From: an uncultured Paracoccaceae bacterium
GTDB lineage: Bacteria > Pseudomonadota > Alphaproteobacteria > Rhodobacterales > Rhodobacteraceae
NCBI GenBank assembly: GCA_947496535.1
Contig: CANMDE010000001.1
Span: 868,001-932,000 of the forward strand
Length of the DNA: 64,000 bases
Direction: 5' to 3'
The position numbers and the translations under genes are program-made. Below, piece by piece: positions 24,421 through 33,614 of the stretch. The notes below the pieces were generated by a model. That model saw only the letters and a program-made list of their open reading frames with translations. It made no database searches and was not told where the DNA came from. Position 1 is the stretch's first letter, and each line of letters opens with the position of its first letter.

Positions 24421-24830
24421 ACGGTGTCCCTCACTGGAACGCCGCGGGCCGCCATGACTTCGGCCAGAGTGTCGAAATCCGGCATATCGCCCTTGAATGT
24501 ACCTTCTTCGCGGCCGTCCTTGTAGACGACGGTAACATCACTGTCCGGGCTCTGATCGGTGGCACGCAAATAGGCGATGTCGTTCAGCCGTATTTGACGC
24601 GGCTTCCGCCAAGCGGACAGAGTGAGATATTCATCATCCACACGAATTCCAGCCGCGGGCGCTGGCATAGCCATCCAAAGCAGCATAACGGCCCCCAGAA
24701 TGGCGGCCACTGTTATGAATTGAGTGGCGCCGAATATGAGAATCGCACCCAACAAAAAGACGACCGTGATGGCCGAAAGCCATATCACGCCACGCCCGCG
24801 CTGTTTTCGATATTCATACACATCATTCAT
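24417..24830 (-). CDS. Membrane protein with PH-like C-terminal domain
   Basis: The 137-residue product has two membrane helices (about 16-36 and 38-56) close to the N terminus. A soluble beta-rich domain (60-137) follows, with IRVDDEYLTLSAWRKPRQIRLNDIAYLR, similar to bacterial PH-like modules. I cannot name a family. It is convergent with the permease gene. A signalling or lipid-contact role is only a guess. Confidence 0.65.
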   Translation of the reverse strand: MNDVYEYRKQRGRGVIWLSAITVVFLLGAILIFGATQFITVAAILGAVMLLWMAMPAPAAGIRVDDEYLTLSAWRKPRQIRLNDIAYLRATDQSPDSDVTVVYKDGREEGTFKGDMPDFDTLAEVMAARGVPVRDTV

Positions 24831-25516
24831 ACTGGCTAACTGACAGGCAAACGTGGCTCTATTACGACCGGGTTATGGCGCACGGGCCAGTTTTGCAAGG
24901 GTTGGTCAAAGGTGTTTGCATGGTGGCTGGATGGACAGCTTGGCGACTCAAACAACCTGCAAGTTCCTACGGATCTCAAGCGTCGAACATTTGTTGGGGC
25001 ATGCAACGTGGCGTTGCGGCATCACTCTGGATAAATCCATTAGGGCGATCAGGCTGTTTGCGGCGGTTGAACCAACGCCTTTGCCCTTAGCCTGCGCCAA
25101 TTGAGTGGGGTTAAGAATTGTCATGCCAAAATCAGATCATGCGGTGCCAGCGCAAGAGAATTCAAGGTTGCATCACAAAGCCTGTGAATGCGTGATCAAA
25201 GGCATAGGGACAAAAATATAATAATTTTATCAGGTAGATAGCCAAAATTATCGTCGTTAAGCCCTGCTCGCAGAGTTATGCCAGTACACGCTGTTTCCAC
25301 CGCCTTGATACGCACAAAGACGTCAAAGATGCATTTCCAGGGTTCCACACGCCATCGTGACGCGCTACTAACCAACCATGATGATGCCTTTGAAATATAC
25401 AATTCGACGCCGACGCTAAGATAGCGTTGGTGCATAGGCGCCTGATTTCTCCTAACATTCCGTTGACACGCCCCTTTGGGTTCTCCACCTATTTGGGCAT
25501 TACCGAGGATACAATT
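24831..25516. other. Gene-free region before argD
   Basis: This stretch of 686 bp has no frame with coding character; the open frames in it are short or antisense to argD. A run of A/T bases at 25204-25232 stands out. Close to argD, CGTTGACA (about 25461) could be a -35 element. I see no known RNA or repeat. It may hold a long leader or a decayed gene. Confidence 0.5.
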
Positions 25517-26698
25517 ATGATTGCTTCCATTTTGCCCACCTACACACGGGCGCCACTCAGCTTTGTCAAAGGCGAAGGCTCTTGGCTGATTGATGCGGAT
25601 GGACGACGCTTTCTGGACCTCGGCGCCGGTATCGCGGTGAACGCGTTGGGGCACGCAAACCCCGATCTGGTTGCGGCGTTGACCGAGCAGGCTAACGCGG
25701 TCTGGCATGTGTCCAACCTCTATCACATTCCGGCACAGCAAAAGCTGGCGGATATGCTGGTGGACGACACCTTTGCCGACACCGTATTTTTTACCAACTC
25801 AGGAACTGAGGCTTGCGAGTTGGCCATTAAAATGGCCCGCAAATACTGGTTCGACAAAGGGCAGCCCGACCGTACCGAGATCATCACTTTCAACGGATCC
25901 TTTCACGGTCGCTCGACTGCCGCCATTGCGGCGGCTGGCTCGGATAAGATGGTCAAAGGGTTCGGCCCGGTGCTTGAGGGCTTTACCCATCTCGACTTTG
26001 GCGACCATGATGCCTTGAACGCGGCGATCAGTGAAAAGACTGCGGCTGTTCTTGTGGAACCTGTTCAAGGGGAAGGCGGCATTCGGCCCATGCCGGACGT
26101 CTGCCTTAAAGGGTTGCGCGACCTTTGCGACCAGTTCGGTGTCTTGCTGATCCTTGATGAAGTGCAATGCGGCATGGGCCGGACAGGCAAGCTCTTTGCG
26201 CATGAATGGGCGGGTATCACACCCGATATCATGATGGTGGCCAAAGGCATCGGCGGCGGCTTCCCTCTCGGCGCTGTTCTGGCGACAGAGGATGCGGCTT
26301 CCGGCATGACTGTCGGCACACATGGATCCACCTATGGGGGCAACCCATTGGCTTGCGCCGTTGGGGCGCGGGTCATGGAAATTGTCAGCGATGATGGCTT
26401 TCTGGCAGAGGTAAACCGGAAATCGGCGCTCCTGCGGCAAAAGCTGGAAGGGCTGGTTGCAGCACATCCCGACGTTTTCGAAACCGTACGCGGGGCAGGG
26501 ATGATGCTGGGTATCAAATGCAAGGTCAGCAATGCAGATATGGTCCAGGCCGGTTTTGATGCTGGCGTTATCACCATCCCGGCGGCAGACAATGTGGTGC
26601 GGCTTTTACCGGCGCTGAATATCCCGGATGAAGACATTACCAAAGCAATCGATAAACTGGAACAAGCCGCAAGGGCATTACATAAAGAAGATGCGTAA
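25517..26698 (+). CDS. argD: Acetylornithine aminotransferase ArgD
   Basis: The 393-residue class III PLP aminotransferase contains FFTNSGTEACELAIKMAR, the Schiff-base Lys in MMVAKGIGGGFPLGA, and GTHGSTYGGNPLACAV. It forms acetylornithine from the semialdehyde in arginine synthesis, and probably also acts in lysine synthesis. The start ATG 25517 gives MIASILPTYTRAPLSF, as in relatives. The stop overlaps the next gene's start region, so argD, a GNAT gene and argF look like one unit. Confidence 0.96.
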   Translation: MIASILPTYTRAPLSFVKGEGSWLIDADGRRFLDLGAGIAVNALGHANPDLVAALTEQANAVWHVSNLYHIPAQQKLADMLVDDTFADTVFFTNSGTEACELAIKMARKYWFDKGQPDRTEIITFNGSFHGRSTAAIAAAGSDKMVKGFGPVLEGFTHLDFGDHDALNAAISEKTAAVLVEPVQGEGGIRPMPDVCLKGLRDLCDQFGVLLILDEVQCGMGRTGKLFAHEWAGITPDIMMVAKGIGGGFPLGAVLATEDAASGMTVGTHGSTYGGNPLACAVGARVMEIVSDDGFLAEVNRKSALLRQKLEGLVAAHPDVFETVRGAGMMLGIKCKVSNADMVQAGFDAGVITIPAADNVVRLLPALNIPDEDITKAIDKLEQAARALHKEDA

Positions 26699-27173
26699 CT
26701 ACAGTTTTCGCAGGTTAAGACGGGATGACTACCCCATGATCGAAAGGTGGCTGATACAGCCGCATGTCGGCGAATGGTGGGGTGATCCGCATAGCGAAAT
26801 CGCCCTGATGGATCGAGATATCGAGAACGAGAATGTCCACCTTCTTGTTGTGGAACTGTTGGGGCGCCCGTTCGCTTATATGCAGGACTACGCGATTGAT
26901 GCCTGGCCAATGCCGCAATATGGCGATCTGCCGCGCGGGACGCGGGCGATCGACACGTTTCTTGGTGATCCTGCCTACAAGGGGCAGGGGCATGTGTCGG
27001 GCTATCTTGACAAGCGTGTGCGTCAATTGCGCGAACGCTTCCCCATGGTTGCTGCCGATCCAAGCCCGAAGAACCTCACAGCCGTTCAGGCCTATTCAAA
27101 GGCCGGCTTCCATAACCGACGATTGGCACCGCGCAAGGATGGCAACCTCGTTCAGGTGATGACCCGTCTATAA
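26691..27173 (+). CDS. GNAT acetyltransferase (AacA4-like), argD-argF linked
   Basis: The 160-residue product is a single GNAT domain of the aminoglycoside 6'-acetyltransferase/siderophore type: FRRLRRDDYPMIERWL, HVGEWWGD, GRPFAYMQDY, KGQGHVSGYLDK and AYSKAGF. The start ATG overlaps the argD stop by 8 bp, suggesting coupling. A homologous gene lies at 28691 on the far side of argF. Substrate unknown; the arginine context might mean an amine metabolite. Confidence 0.85.
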   Translation: MRNYSFRRLRRDDYPMIERWLIQPHVGEWWGDPHSEIALMDRDIENENVHLLVVELLGRPFAYMQDYAIDAWPMPQYGDLPRGTRAIDTFLGDPAYKGQGHVSGYLDKRVRQLRERFPMVAADPSPKNLTAVQAYSKAGFHNRRLAPRKDGNLVQVMTRL

Positions 27174-27236
27174 CCTCTCTGCCCCATGCAATATGATTGG
27201 GGCGAACTCTTTCTCTCTGACAGAAGCGACCTGTTT

Positions 27237-28142
27237 ATGAACCACTTTCTGGATATTCACACAACCGCGCAGGCGGATCTTCACAACATCATCGACGATG
27301 CACGGGCGATGAAAGATGCGCGCGCTGGTCTGCCAAAGGGCACGCCCGACGCAGACCAGCCGCTGGCCGGGCATATGGTGGCGCTGATTTTCGAAAAGCC
27401 ATCCACCCGGACCCGCGTGTCATTTGACGTGGGGGTGCGCCAAATGGGCGGGCAAACAATGGTGCTCTCAGGCGCCGATATGCAACTGGGCCATGGCGAA
27501 ACCATCGCCGACACTGCCCGTGTTCTGTCACGCTATGTCGATTTGATCATGATCCGGACATTCGAGGAACAGACCCTGCTCGACATGGCCGAATATGCGA
27601 CCGTGCCGGTGATCAACGGCCTGACCAACCGGACGCACCCGTGCCAGATCATGGCGGATATTCTGACGTTTGAGGAACATAACGGCCCGATCAAAGGTAA
27701 AAAAGTCGTCTGGTCCGGTGATGGCAACAACGTCTTCGCCAGCTTTGCGCATGCGGCCAAACAGTTTGAATTTGATCTGGTCTTTACCGGCCCGCCGCCA
27801 CTTGACCCCGAACCGGCGATTGAGGGGCTTTATACAACCGTTCGTGACCCCAATGAGGCAGTGCAGGGTGCCGACCTTGTGGTCACTGACACATGGGTCA
27901 GCATGCATGATCCGCAATCCGCGCGCGAGCGGCGGCATAATCAGCTTCGCGGCTATCAGGTGAATGATGAACTTATGTCTAAGGCCAAAGACGACGCGTT
28001 GTTCATGCATTGCCTACCAGCACACCGCGATGACGAGGCGACAAGCAGCGTGATGGACGGCCCTCATTCAGTGATCTTCGATGAGGCGGAAAACCGGCTG
28101 CACGCGCAAAAAGCGATCATGCGATACTGTCTGCAAAAGTAG
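27237..28142 (+). CDS. argF: Ornithine carbamoyltransferase ArgF
   Basis: The 301-residue product has the carbamoyl-phosphate motif [12 protein letters not shown], the segment [11 protein letters not shown] and the ornithine motif [11 protein letters not shown]. It joins ornithine and carbamoyl phosphate to citrulline. ATG 27237 gives [10 protein letters not shown]; the longer frame from 27186 would lack homology. It lies 63 bp after the GNAT gene. A GGTGGGT-GCA-ACCCACC inverted repeat follows right after the stop, without a T-run. Confidence 0.96.
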   Translation: MNHFLDIHTTAQADLHNIIDDARAMKDARAGLPKGTPDADQPLAGHMVALIFEKPSTRTRVSFDVGVRQMGGQTMVLSGADMQLGHGETIADTARVLSRYVDLIMIRTFEEQTLLDMAEYATVPVINGLTNRTHPCQIMADILTFEEHNGPIKGKKVVWSGDGNNVFASFAHAAKQFEFDLVFTGPPPLDPEPAIEGLYTTVRDPNEAVQGADLVVTDTWVSMHDPQSARERRHNQLRGYQVNDELMSKAKDDALFMHCLPAHRDDEATSSVMDGPHSVIFDEAENRLHAQKAIMRYCLQK

Positions 28143-28167
28143 GGTGGGTGCAACCCACCTGCCGCAG

Positions 28168-28668
28168 TCATAGTTCTGCCTGAACCCGGGCCACATTTTC
28201 TTCAACGGACAACACCCCCGCATCCAAAACCAAACATGCGTCTGTCCACGGTTCATATTCCCGGCACTGCACATCCTGCCAGCTTGGCAATTTGTGGCCC
28301 GGAAGGTCCGCGCGGCGTGTTTCAACGCGCCGCCGGTGTTCTTGCGTGTCGTTACACACGACTTCAATATTGAGCAATTGGGCGTCGCAATCCCGCGCTG
28401 CGTTCGCCCACCAATCCCGCGTGAACTGCACCGGGTTCACAAGGTCGGCCACCACATTTAGGCCATGCCCCAGATTGTCTTTTGCAACAGCAATCGCTGC
28501 AAGATAACCGGCATCGTCAGCCGGATAGATGCGTAGCGTGCTGTTTTTCAGCGCTGTTTCAATGGAGTCGATGCGCAGATACGTAGCGCCGATATCCTTG
28601 GACAACGCCCGCGCGATGGTCGATTTGCCTACACCGGGAAGGCCTGAGAAGACTATTAAGCACGACAT
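28168..28668 (-). CDS. P-loop kinase-like protein
   Basis: The 166-residue product has Walker A GLPGVGKSTIARAL (about 8-21) and a conserved Asp34 after YLRID, as in small-molecule kinases of the AAA_33 or gluconate-kinase type. The region RRRVETRRADLPGH could be the lid. It overlaps nothing and lies convergent with argF and divergent from a GNAT gene. Substrate not known. Confidence 0.8.
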   Translation of the reverse strand: MSCLIVFSGLPGVGKSTIARALSKDIGATYLRIDSIETALKNSTLRIYPADDAGYLAAIAVAKDNLGHGLNVVADLVNPVQFTRDWWANAARDCDAQLLNIEVVCNDTQEHRRRVETRRADLPGHKLPSWQDVQCREYEPWTDACLVLDAGVLSVEENVARVQAEL

Positions 28669-28690
28669 GGAGGCGTGCTACCATATTCGA

Positions 28691-29179
28691 ATGAAGACCC
28701 GCAAAGGATACACTTTTCGCAAAGCAACAGCGGCTGATCTGGGCTTGCTGAAGGAATGGAAATCGCAGCCGCATGTTCGCGAGTGGTGGGACTCCGATGA
28801 GCCCAGCAATGAGGACGAGCTAGGAGATACGCGCGTGGTCAGGTGGATCGTCTCCACGGTTGGACGCCCTTTCGCGTATATGCAGGATTATGATGTTCGT
28901 GGTTGGGAAGAACATCATTTCTATCAACTTCCCGCAGGCTCCAGAGGCGTTGATCAGTTCATTGGCGAGCCTGACATGATCGACAAAGGGCATGGCTCCG
29001 CCTTCATTACTGAAAGGCTGAACGCCCTCTTCGAGGAAGGGGTACCGATGGTCGCAACCGATCCCCATCCAGACAATGCTCGCGCTATCGCAGCTTATAG
29101 AAAGGCGGGGTTTAGAGAGTTCGGCCCATCGCAGGAAACACCGTGGGGCTTGATACTTCCAATGAAGGTTAGTCGCTAA
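28691..29179 (+). CDS. GNAT acetyltransferase, paralogue of the gene at 26691
   Basis: The 162-residue product shares HVREWWDSDE, GRPFAYMQDYDV, GHGSAFITERL and AYRKAGF with the GNAT gene near argD, so the two are tandem paralogues of the AacA4-like type. The start ATG 28691 is 22 bp from the divergent kinase gene. It may acetylate an amine or aminoglycoside-like compound; no resistance can be claimed from sequence. Confidence 0.85.
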   Translation: MKTRKGYTFRKATAADLGLLKEWKSQPHVREWWDSDEPSNEDELGDTRVVRWIVSTVGRPFAYMQDYDVRGWEEHHFYQLPAGSRGVDQFIGEPDMIDKGHGSAFITERLNALFEEGVPMVATDPHPDNARAIAAYRKAGFREFGPSQETPWGLILPMKVSR

Positions 29180-29292
29180 ACCAAACCTGTTGGATGCAGG
29201 CTCCGCCCTGCTTTGTGGTGCGTGTTGATCTGAACCAATTCACAGACTGTCAGAAATCAGGCGACTTTGCAGTTTCGGGCCAATTGCTTCAG

Positions 29293-29751
29293 TCAAAGCC
29301 GTTTCAAGAACGCCTTCAACCCAGCGTCATCAACCTTTTTGATCGCCTTCTTGACCGGCATCCACTTTCGCTGCCGCAAACCGGCTTCGGGATAGCGGCT
29401 GGTCATTTCTTTCACACCAATCTCAAAAACACTGACATGGCACAGGCTTGTCGTGCCATCATCAAAGCGTTTCTCGGTCACGAAACCGCCAATCGGGACC
29501 TTGGCCACCTTGCCACGCTTCACGCCGGCCTCTTCCCAAGCCTCGAGCTTTGCGGCCTGCGCATCTGTCCGGTCGTCCATTGGCCACCCTTTGGGCAAAA
29601 TCCAGCGACCGCGCGACGACTTTACCAATAGAACCTCTCGCCCATCCTTGCCATCACGCCAGCAAAGGGCTGCGACCTGCGAGACGCTAGCTTTGTCTGA
29701 GAACGGCGCGTCAACGCCCGTCCAGACCGGAGGGTTCAAAGTTTTTGTCAT
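29293..29751 (-). CDS. Nudix hydrolase
   Basis: The 152-residue product has a Nudix box in the form GWPMDDRTDAQAAKLEAWEEAGV, in which the usual REUxEE is LEAWEEAG. That variant is seen in diadenosine/diphosphoinositol polyphosphate hydrolases. The flanking RWILPKG is also typical. It would cleave a nucleoside diphosphate linked to another group. It lies alone, with hrpB on the same strand 69 bp beyond its start side. Confidence 0.88.
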   Translation of the reverse strand: MTKTLNPPVWTGVDAPFSDKASVSQVAALCWRDGKDGREVLLVKSSRGRWILPKGWPMDDRTDAQAAKLEAWEEAGVKRGKVAKVPIGGFVTEKRFDDGTTSLCHVSVFEIGVKEMTSRYPEAGLRQRKWMPVKKAIKKVDDAGLKAFLKRL

Positions 29752-29819
29752 TCGCCTGCCAATACTTTTATTTTATTACGTTTTTACTAACACATACCCG
29801 GTTAAGCTGCAAATTGGGC

Positions 29820-32225
29820 CTAGGTGCCGCGCGGTTTTGCGCGCAATGTCGGGTCGGCTTCGGTCGGGTCTTCGGGCCATGGGTGGCGTGGATATCGGCC
29901 GCGCATATCGCGGCGCACATCGGCATAGGACGTTGCCCAGAACCCAACGATATCCTGTGTGACCTGCACAGGTTTCTGCCCCGGTGACAACAACGTCACC
30001 CGTACGGGCACGTTCCCGACTTTCGGGTGCTGTGTGACGCCAAACATCTCTTGCAGGCGCAAGGTGATACCCGGCACTTCACCATCATAGTCGATGGGAA
30101 TCTTTCGCCCCAAAGGCGTTTCAAAATGGGCAGGGGCCGCCATGTCCAATCGCTGCGTCTGATCCCAATCCAGCATCGCCCGCAGGGCAGGCAGCAGATC
30201 AAACCGTTTCCAATCCGCCTCGGACCGCACCCCGTCCAGATGCGGCAACAGCCAATCCTCCAACCTGGCAAGCAGGCTGGCGTCATCCATGGCAGGCAGC
30301 CCATCTATCAAAGCAACACGCGCCCGGAACCGTTCTGCAGCCGCCGAGGGGCGCAAACCCAACTGACGAACGCCCTCAAGCATTGCCCTTGCGACGGCAT
30401 CGGTCGGTGCATCCGACCACATACGATCATCCAGCACGGCGGCGCCAAAACGCTCCTGCTTCCGGGTCAGAACACGCCCCTCGCGCCGCGACCATTCGCA
30501 GAGATCGTGCCATTCAATCTGATCGCCATAGACATCGCGCAATTCACGTTCGGTCAGGGCGACCGCCTGCCTGATCCGGGCCTCACGCGCGTCGCCATCA
30601 AGATCGGTCGCCACGATCAGGCGCTGCCCGGCCAAGGGATCATCAGCATCCATCACCGCACCTTTGCCACCCGAAAGTATGTAACGCGGATCATCCCCTT
30701 TGCGGCGAAGACCGACCCGATCCGGATAGGCCAATGCGACCTGCTGCGCCAAAGGCATGGGGTCCACCGATGGCAATCCTTTGGCCAGTCGCGGCACTTC
30801 GGCCTTGATCTGCGAAAGGGCTGCATGGTTCACGGTGCCAGGGCCGTCATAACGGCCTTTCAGGGCCGCAACACGCAAAACCAGATCGACGGGCGCACCG
30901 CGCAAAGGATCACGCCCGGCCAATAGTGCTGCAACAGGTGCGGCCTGTGCGCCTGCGATCTGCAACATATGCCCAAGGCGGGGATGCAGGGGCAGCACCG
31001 CCAGCGCGCGCCCATGATCGGTGATGCGATGATCAGCGTCCAAAGCACCCAGCCCCTGCAAAAGCGTACGCGCTTCTGCCAAGGCACCTTCCGGTGGTGG
31101 GGTCAGAAACGACAGATCATTGCTGCCCCATTGCGCCAGATCCAACGCAAGGCCTGCCAAATCGGCGGCCTCGATCTCTGCCGGGGCAAAACTGGGCAGG
31201 GCACCATCCTCTCCCTTCGTCCACAACCGATAAGCATTGCCCGGAGCAACGCGGCCAGCACGACCCACTCGCTGGGTTGCCTCGGCACGGCTGACACGCT
31301 CTGTCACCAAACGCGACATACCAGACCCGGGATCAAATCGCGCACGACGGGCGCGGCCCGCATCAACGACCACGCGAACATCCTCGATCGTCAGCGAGGT
31401 CTCGGCGATGGATGTGGACAGAACGATTTTGCGGCCCTGCTTGGCTGGGGCGATGGCGGCACGCTGATCCTTAAAGGGCAGGGCGCCATAAAGCGGCCTG
31501 ATCTGACAATTGTCCGGCAACCGACCAGCAAGCGCCGCTTGCGTACGCCTGATCTCGCCTTCGCCGGGAAGAAAGACGAGAACACCGCCCTCGGTCTCCG
31601 CCACTGCCTTGACGACCAGATCGGCGCAGGCGGCCTCCAGCCGGGTGTTTTTCGGAACTGCCTTGTCCAGATAATGGGTGGACACGGGAAACGACCGCCC
31701 CTCGGACGTGACAACCAGGGCATTATCCAGCATCGCGGCCACCGGCTCGGCGTCCAGGGTTGCCGACATCACCAACACCAGCAAATCAGGACGCAGCACC
31801 TGACGGCTTTCCCAAGCGAGCGCGAGGCCCAGATCGGCATTCAGCGACCTTTCATGAAATTCATCGAAGATAACAGCACCGACGCCTGTCAGCTCAGGGT
31901 CCGACTGGATCATCCGGGTAAGAATGCCTTCAGTGACGACTTCGATCCGCTTGCCCGGCTTACTGTCACCACGCATCCGATATCCAACCGTCTGACCGGG
32001 TCGCTCACCCAAGCCCTCAGCCAGCCGCTCTGCGGCGGCACGGGCGGCAAGACGACGCGGCTCCAGCATGATGATCTTACCCGCCGTCAGACCGGCCTCC
32101 AGCATGGCAAGCGGAACGCGGGTTGTTTTACCCGCGCCTGGCGGGGCCTGCAGCACAGCACAGCCGCGGTCAGCAAGGGCGGCGACCAGTTCTGGCAGGA
32201 TGGGATCAATCGGCAGGGTGGTCAT
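29820..32225 (-). CDS. hrpB: ATP-dependent helicase HrpB
   Basis: The 801-residue DExH-box helicase has Walker A APPGAGKTTRVPLAML, the DEFHERSLNADLGLAL motif, SATLD, and late motif VI TQRVGRAGRVAPG. A helicase-associated domain and the HrpB-specific C-terminal domain (IDYDGEVPGITLRLQEMFG, ending with DIVGFWATSYADVRRDMRGRYP) complete the protein. HrpB is an RNA-type helicase of unclear function in most bacteria. Length is typical. The start ATG 32225 follows a 3-bp gap from a low-complexity leader. Confidence 0.95.
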   Translation of the reverse strand: MTTLPIDPILPELVAALADRGCAVLQAPPGAGKTTRVPLAMLEAGLTAGKIIMLEPRRLAARAAAERLAEGLGERPGQTVGYRMRGDSKPGKRIEVVTEGILTRMIQSDPELTGVGAVIFDEFHERSLNADLGLALAWESRQVLRPDLLVLVMSATLDAEPVAAMLDNALVVTSEGRSFPVSTHYLDKAVPKNTRLEAACADLVVKAVAETEGGVLVFLPGEGEIRRTQAALAGRLPDNCQIRPLYGALPFKDQRAAIAPAKQGRKIVLSTSIAETSLTIEDVRVVVDAGRARRARFDPGSGMSRLVTERVSRAEATQRVGRAGRVAPGNAYRLWTKGEDGALPSFAPAEIEAADLAGLALDLAQWGSNDLSFLTPPPEGALAEARTLLQGLGALDADHRITDHGRALAVLPLHPRLGHMLQIAGAQAAPVAALLAGRDPLRGAPVDLVLRVAALKGRYDGPGTVNHAALSQIKAEVPRLAKGLPSVDPMPLAQQVALAYPDRVGLRRKGDDPRYILSGGKGAVMDADDPLAGQRLIVATDLDGDAREARIRQAVALTERELRDVYGDQIEWHDLCEWSRREGRVLTRKQERFGAAVLDDRMWSDAPTDAVARAMLEGVRQLGLRPSAAAERFRARVALIDGLPAMDDASLLARLEDWLLPHLDGVRSEADWKRFDLLPALRAMLDWDQTQRLDMAAPAHFETPLGRKIPIDYDGEVPGITLRLQEMFGVTQHPKVGNVPVRVTLLSPGQKPVQVTQDIVGFWATSYADVRRDMRGRYPRHPWPEDPTEADPTLRAKPRGT

Positions 32226-32270
32226 TTATCACTATGTCCCGGGTTGGGCATAACCCACCATACCAAACGC

Positions 32271-32298
32271 AAAAACCCGACCGCAACGCGGTCGGGTT
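32271..32298 (-). terminator. Rho-independent terminator of rpmB
   Basis: CCCGACCG (32276-32283) pairs with CGGTCGGG (32289-32296), and five A on the plus strand give the T-run on the minus strand. It lies about 27 bp after the rpmB stop codon. Confidence 0.85.
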
Positions 32299-32324
32299 CC
32301 AAATCGTCAAAGCAAAACCGCGCT

Positions 32325-32609
32325 TCAGGCAGCAGTTGCTTTCGCAATCTCTTTTTTCACTTTCAACGCACCGGCGGAAAGCTCTACGTCTTTCGCTTTG
32401 GCCATGAACCCATCCAGACCACCGCGATGATCAATGGTGCGCAGGGCAGCGTTTGAGATGCGGAATTTGAACGAGCGGCCCAGCACGTCAGACTGCAGGG
32501 TCACATCCTGCAGGTTCGGCAGGAACCGGCGTTTCGTTTTATTGTTGGCGTGGCTGACATTGTTGCCAGACATTGGGCCTTTTCCAGTCAGTTCGCAGCG
32601 GCGCGACAT
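32325..32609 (-). CDS. rpmB: 50S ribosomal protein L28
   Basis: The 94-residue product begins [20 protein letters not shown] and continues [11 protein letters not shown], the standard L28 N terminus; the longer alphaproteobacterial C-terminal part follows. It binds 23S rRNA in the large subunit. The start is fixed by the conserved [10 protein letters not shown]. The region upstream (32610-32906) has no gene and should hold its promoter and leader. Confidence 0.97.
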   Translation of the reverse strand: MSRRCELTGKGPMSGNNVSHANNKTKRRFLPNLQDVTLQSDVLGRSFKFRISNAALRTIDHRGGLDGFMAKAKDVELSAGALKVKKEIAKATAA

Positions 32610-32906
32610 GAGCGTTTTCCTTGTCCTTGGGGACATCACCAGCGGGTCTGCGGGACATCCTGTGAAACGGGTGACACCCCGCATACGCAGGGCCATACAT
32701 AAGATCAGCGCGAGATAGGAGGATTCCGCCGAGCCGTCAACCCGGTTTGGGGTGGTACGGCGTATCAATTTGGCCAAGCGAGGAGCATATACGACTTTGG
32801 TGGTATTCAGTTCGCCTTGTAACGTTCCAAGTGCGGACTTTGCGGTCATTTCCGATGATGGCTTTTGAGTTCGCGGGAAAGAGCGGCACCTACACGCAAT
32901 ATCCCT

Positions 32907-33557
32907 TCAAAGCTCTTTAAGCTTTTTCATTGGAATAACCTTTAGCCCGGCGTCTTTGATGGCATTATGCAGTGCGTCAGATGCGAGGAGATAGGCATCA
33001 GTCAAGCCATGGTCCCACCATAAATGGCCGCTTGGTTGTTTGGTTACATCCACGGCAGCGTCCCAACTCGAGTTGAGCGATGAAGACCTTGGAGAAAAGC
33101 CACCCTTTGGAAATAGTTTTGTTGGTGCGGAATATCTTTCTTCCTGCACGAAGACATCGCTCTCAGCTTCGGAGATCGCCGCGGCATGGACGCCAGGAAC
33201 AAGGGCGTAGAATTCTTGCGGATAGGGCTCATGCCGTTTCGTGAACATCTTCACTGGCCACATATGGTGTTTGCCGAGGTCATGATCTTCGATAATCGCA
33301 TGCAGCGCGCCGGATATGACAAACAGCCCATTCTCGCCCCACCAAAGGTCGGGAAAGGACGCCCGTTTTTTTTCCACGATAAACGCATGAGGTACTAGCT
33401 TCTCGTCAAGCGGGCCATCTTTACCTTGAAAGACATTTGCGTTTTCTGATGAGGTGCCTACGACCTCTTGCCATACTGATAGAGTCTTCGGATGAACTGC
33501 CCTTGTGCTAATCCAGCCACCCCTTCCATCAGGAGTTGTTTTGAAAATCCACGTTAT
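32907..33557 (-). CDS. Imm11/DUF1629-like protein without a proper start codon (possible pseudogene)
   Basis: The minus-strand frame is open from a TAA at 33563-33561 to the stop at 32907, but no ATG, GTG or TTG occurs before GTG 33377. The 59 upstream codons read like protein (TWIFKTTPDGRGGW, VWQEVVGTSSENAN) and run smoothly into FPDLWWGENGLFVISGAL. The core (FPD...G.LFVIS..L) weakly resembles the DUF1629 (Imm11) immunity family. The first codon in the homologous part would be ATA 33557, possibly a mutated ATG. It could be expressed from GTG 33377 as a 156-residue short form or be dead. AT-rich codon use is unlike the neighbours. Confidence 0.45.
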   Translation of the reverse strand: MTWIFKTTPDGRGGWISTRAVHPKTLSVWQEVVGTSSENANVFQGKDGPLDEKLVPHAFIVEKKRASFPDLWWGENGLFVISGALHAIIEDHDLGKHHMWPVKMFTKRHEPYPQEFYALVPGVHAAAISEAESDVFVQEERYSAPTKLFPKGGFSPRSSSLNSSWDAAVDVTKQPSGHLWWDHGLTDAYLLASDALHNAIKDAGLKVIPMKKLKEL

Positions 33558-33614
33558 GTTTTACACCGCATGTTCATAAGCCCTAGCAAGACGAATGCTC
33601 GCACCATCAACCCG

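Noticed and set aside
24853..25104. Possible short gene after the membrane protein at 24417
   Set aside because: There is no ribosome binding site, the translation lacks domain-like sequence, and composition is non-coding.
25196..25741. Minus-strand frame overlapping the argD start
   Set aside because: It covers the argD N terminus on the opposite strand and an A/T-rich gap; no homology is evident.
28142..28160. GGTGGGT-GCA-ACCCACC hairpin after argF as terminator
   Set aside because: No T-run follows, and similar short inverted repeats occur elsewhere, so it is not scored as a terminator.
29820..32456. Plus-strand frames opposite hrpB
   Set aside because: They are mirror frames of a complete helicase and show no domain or start signal.
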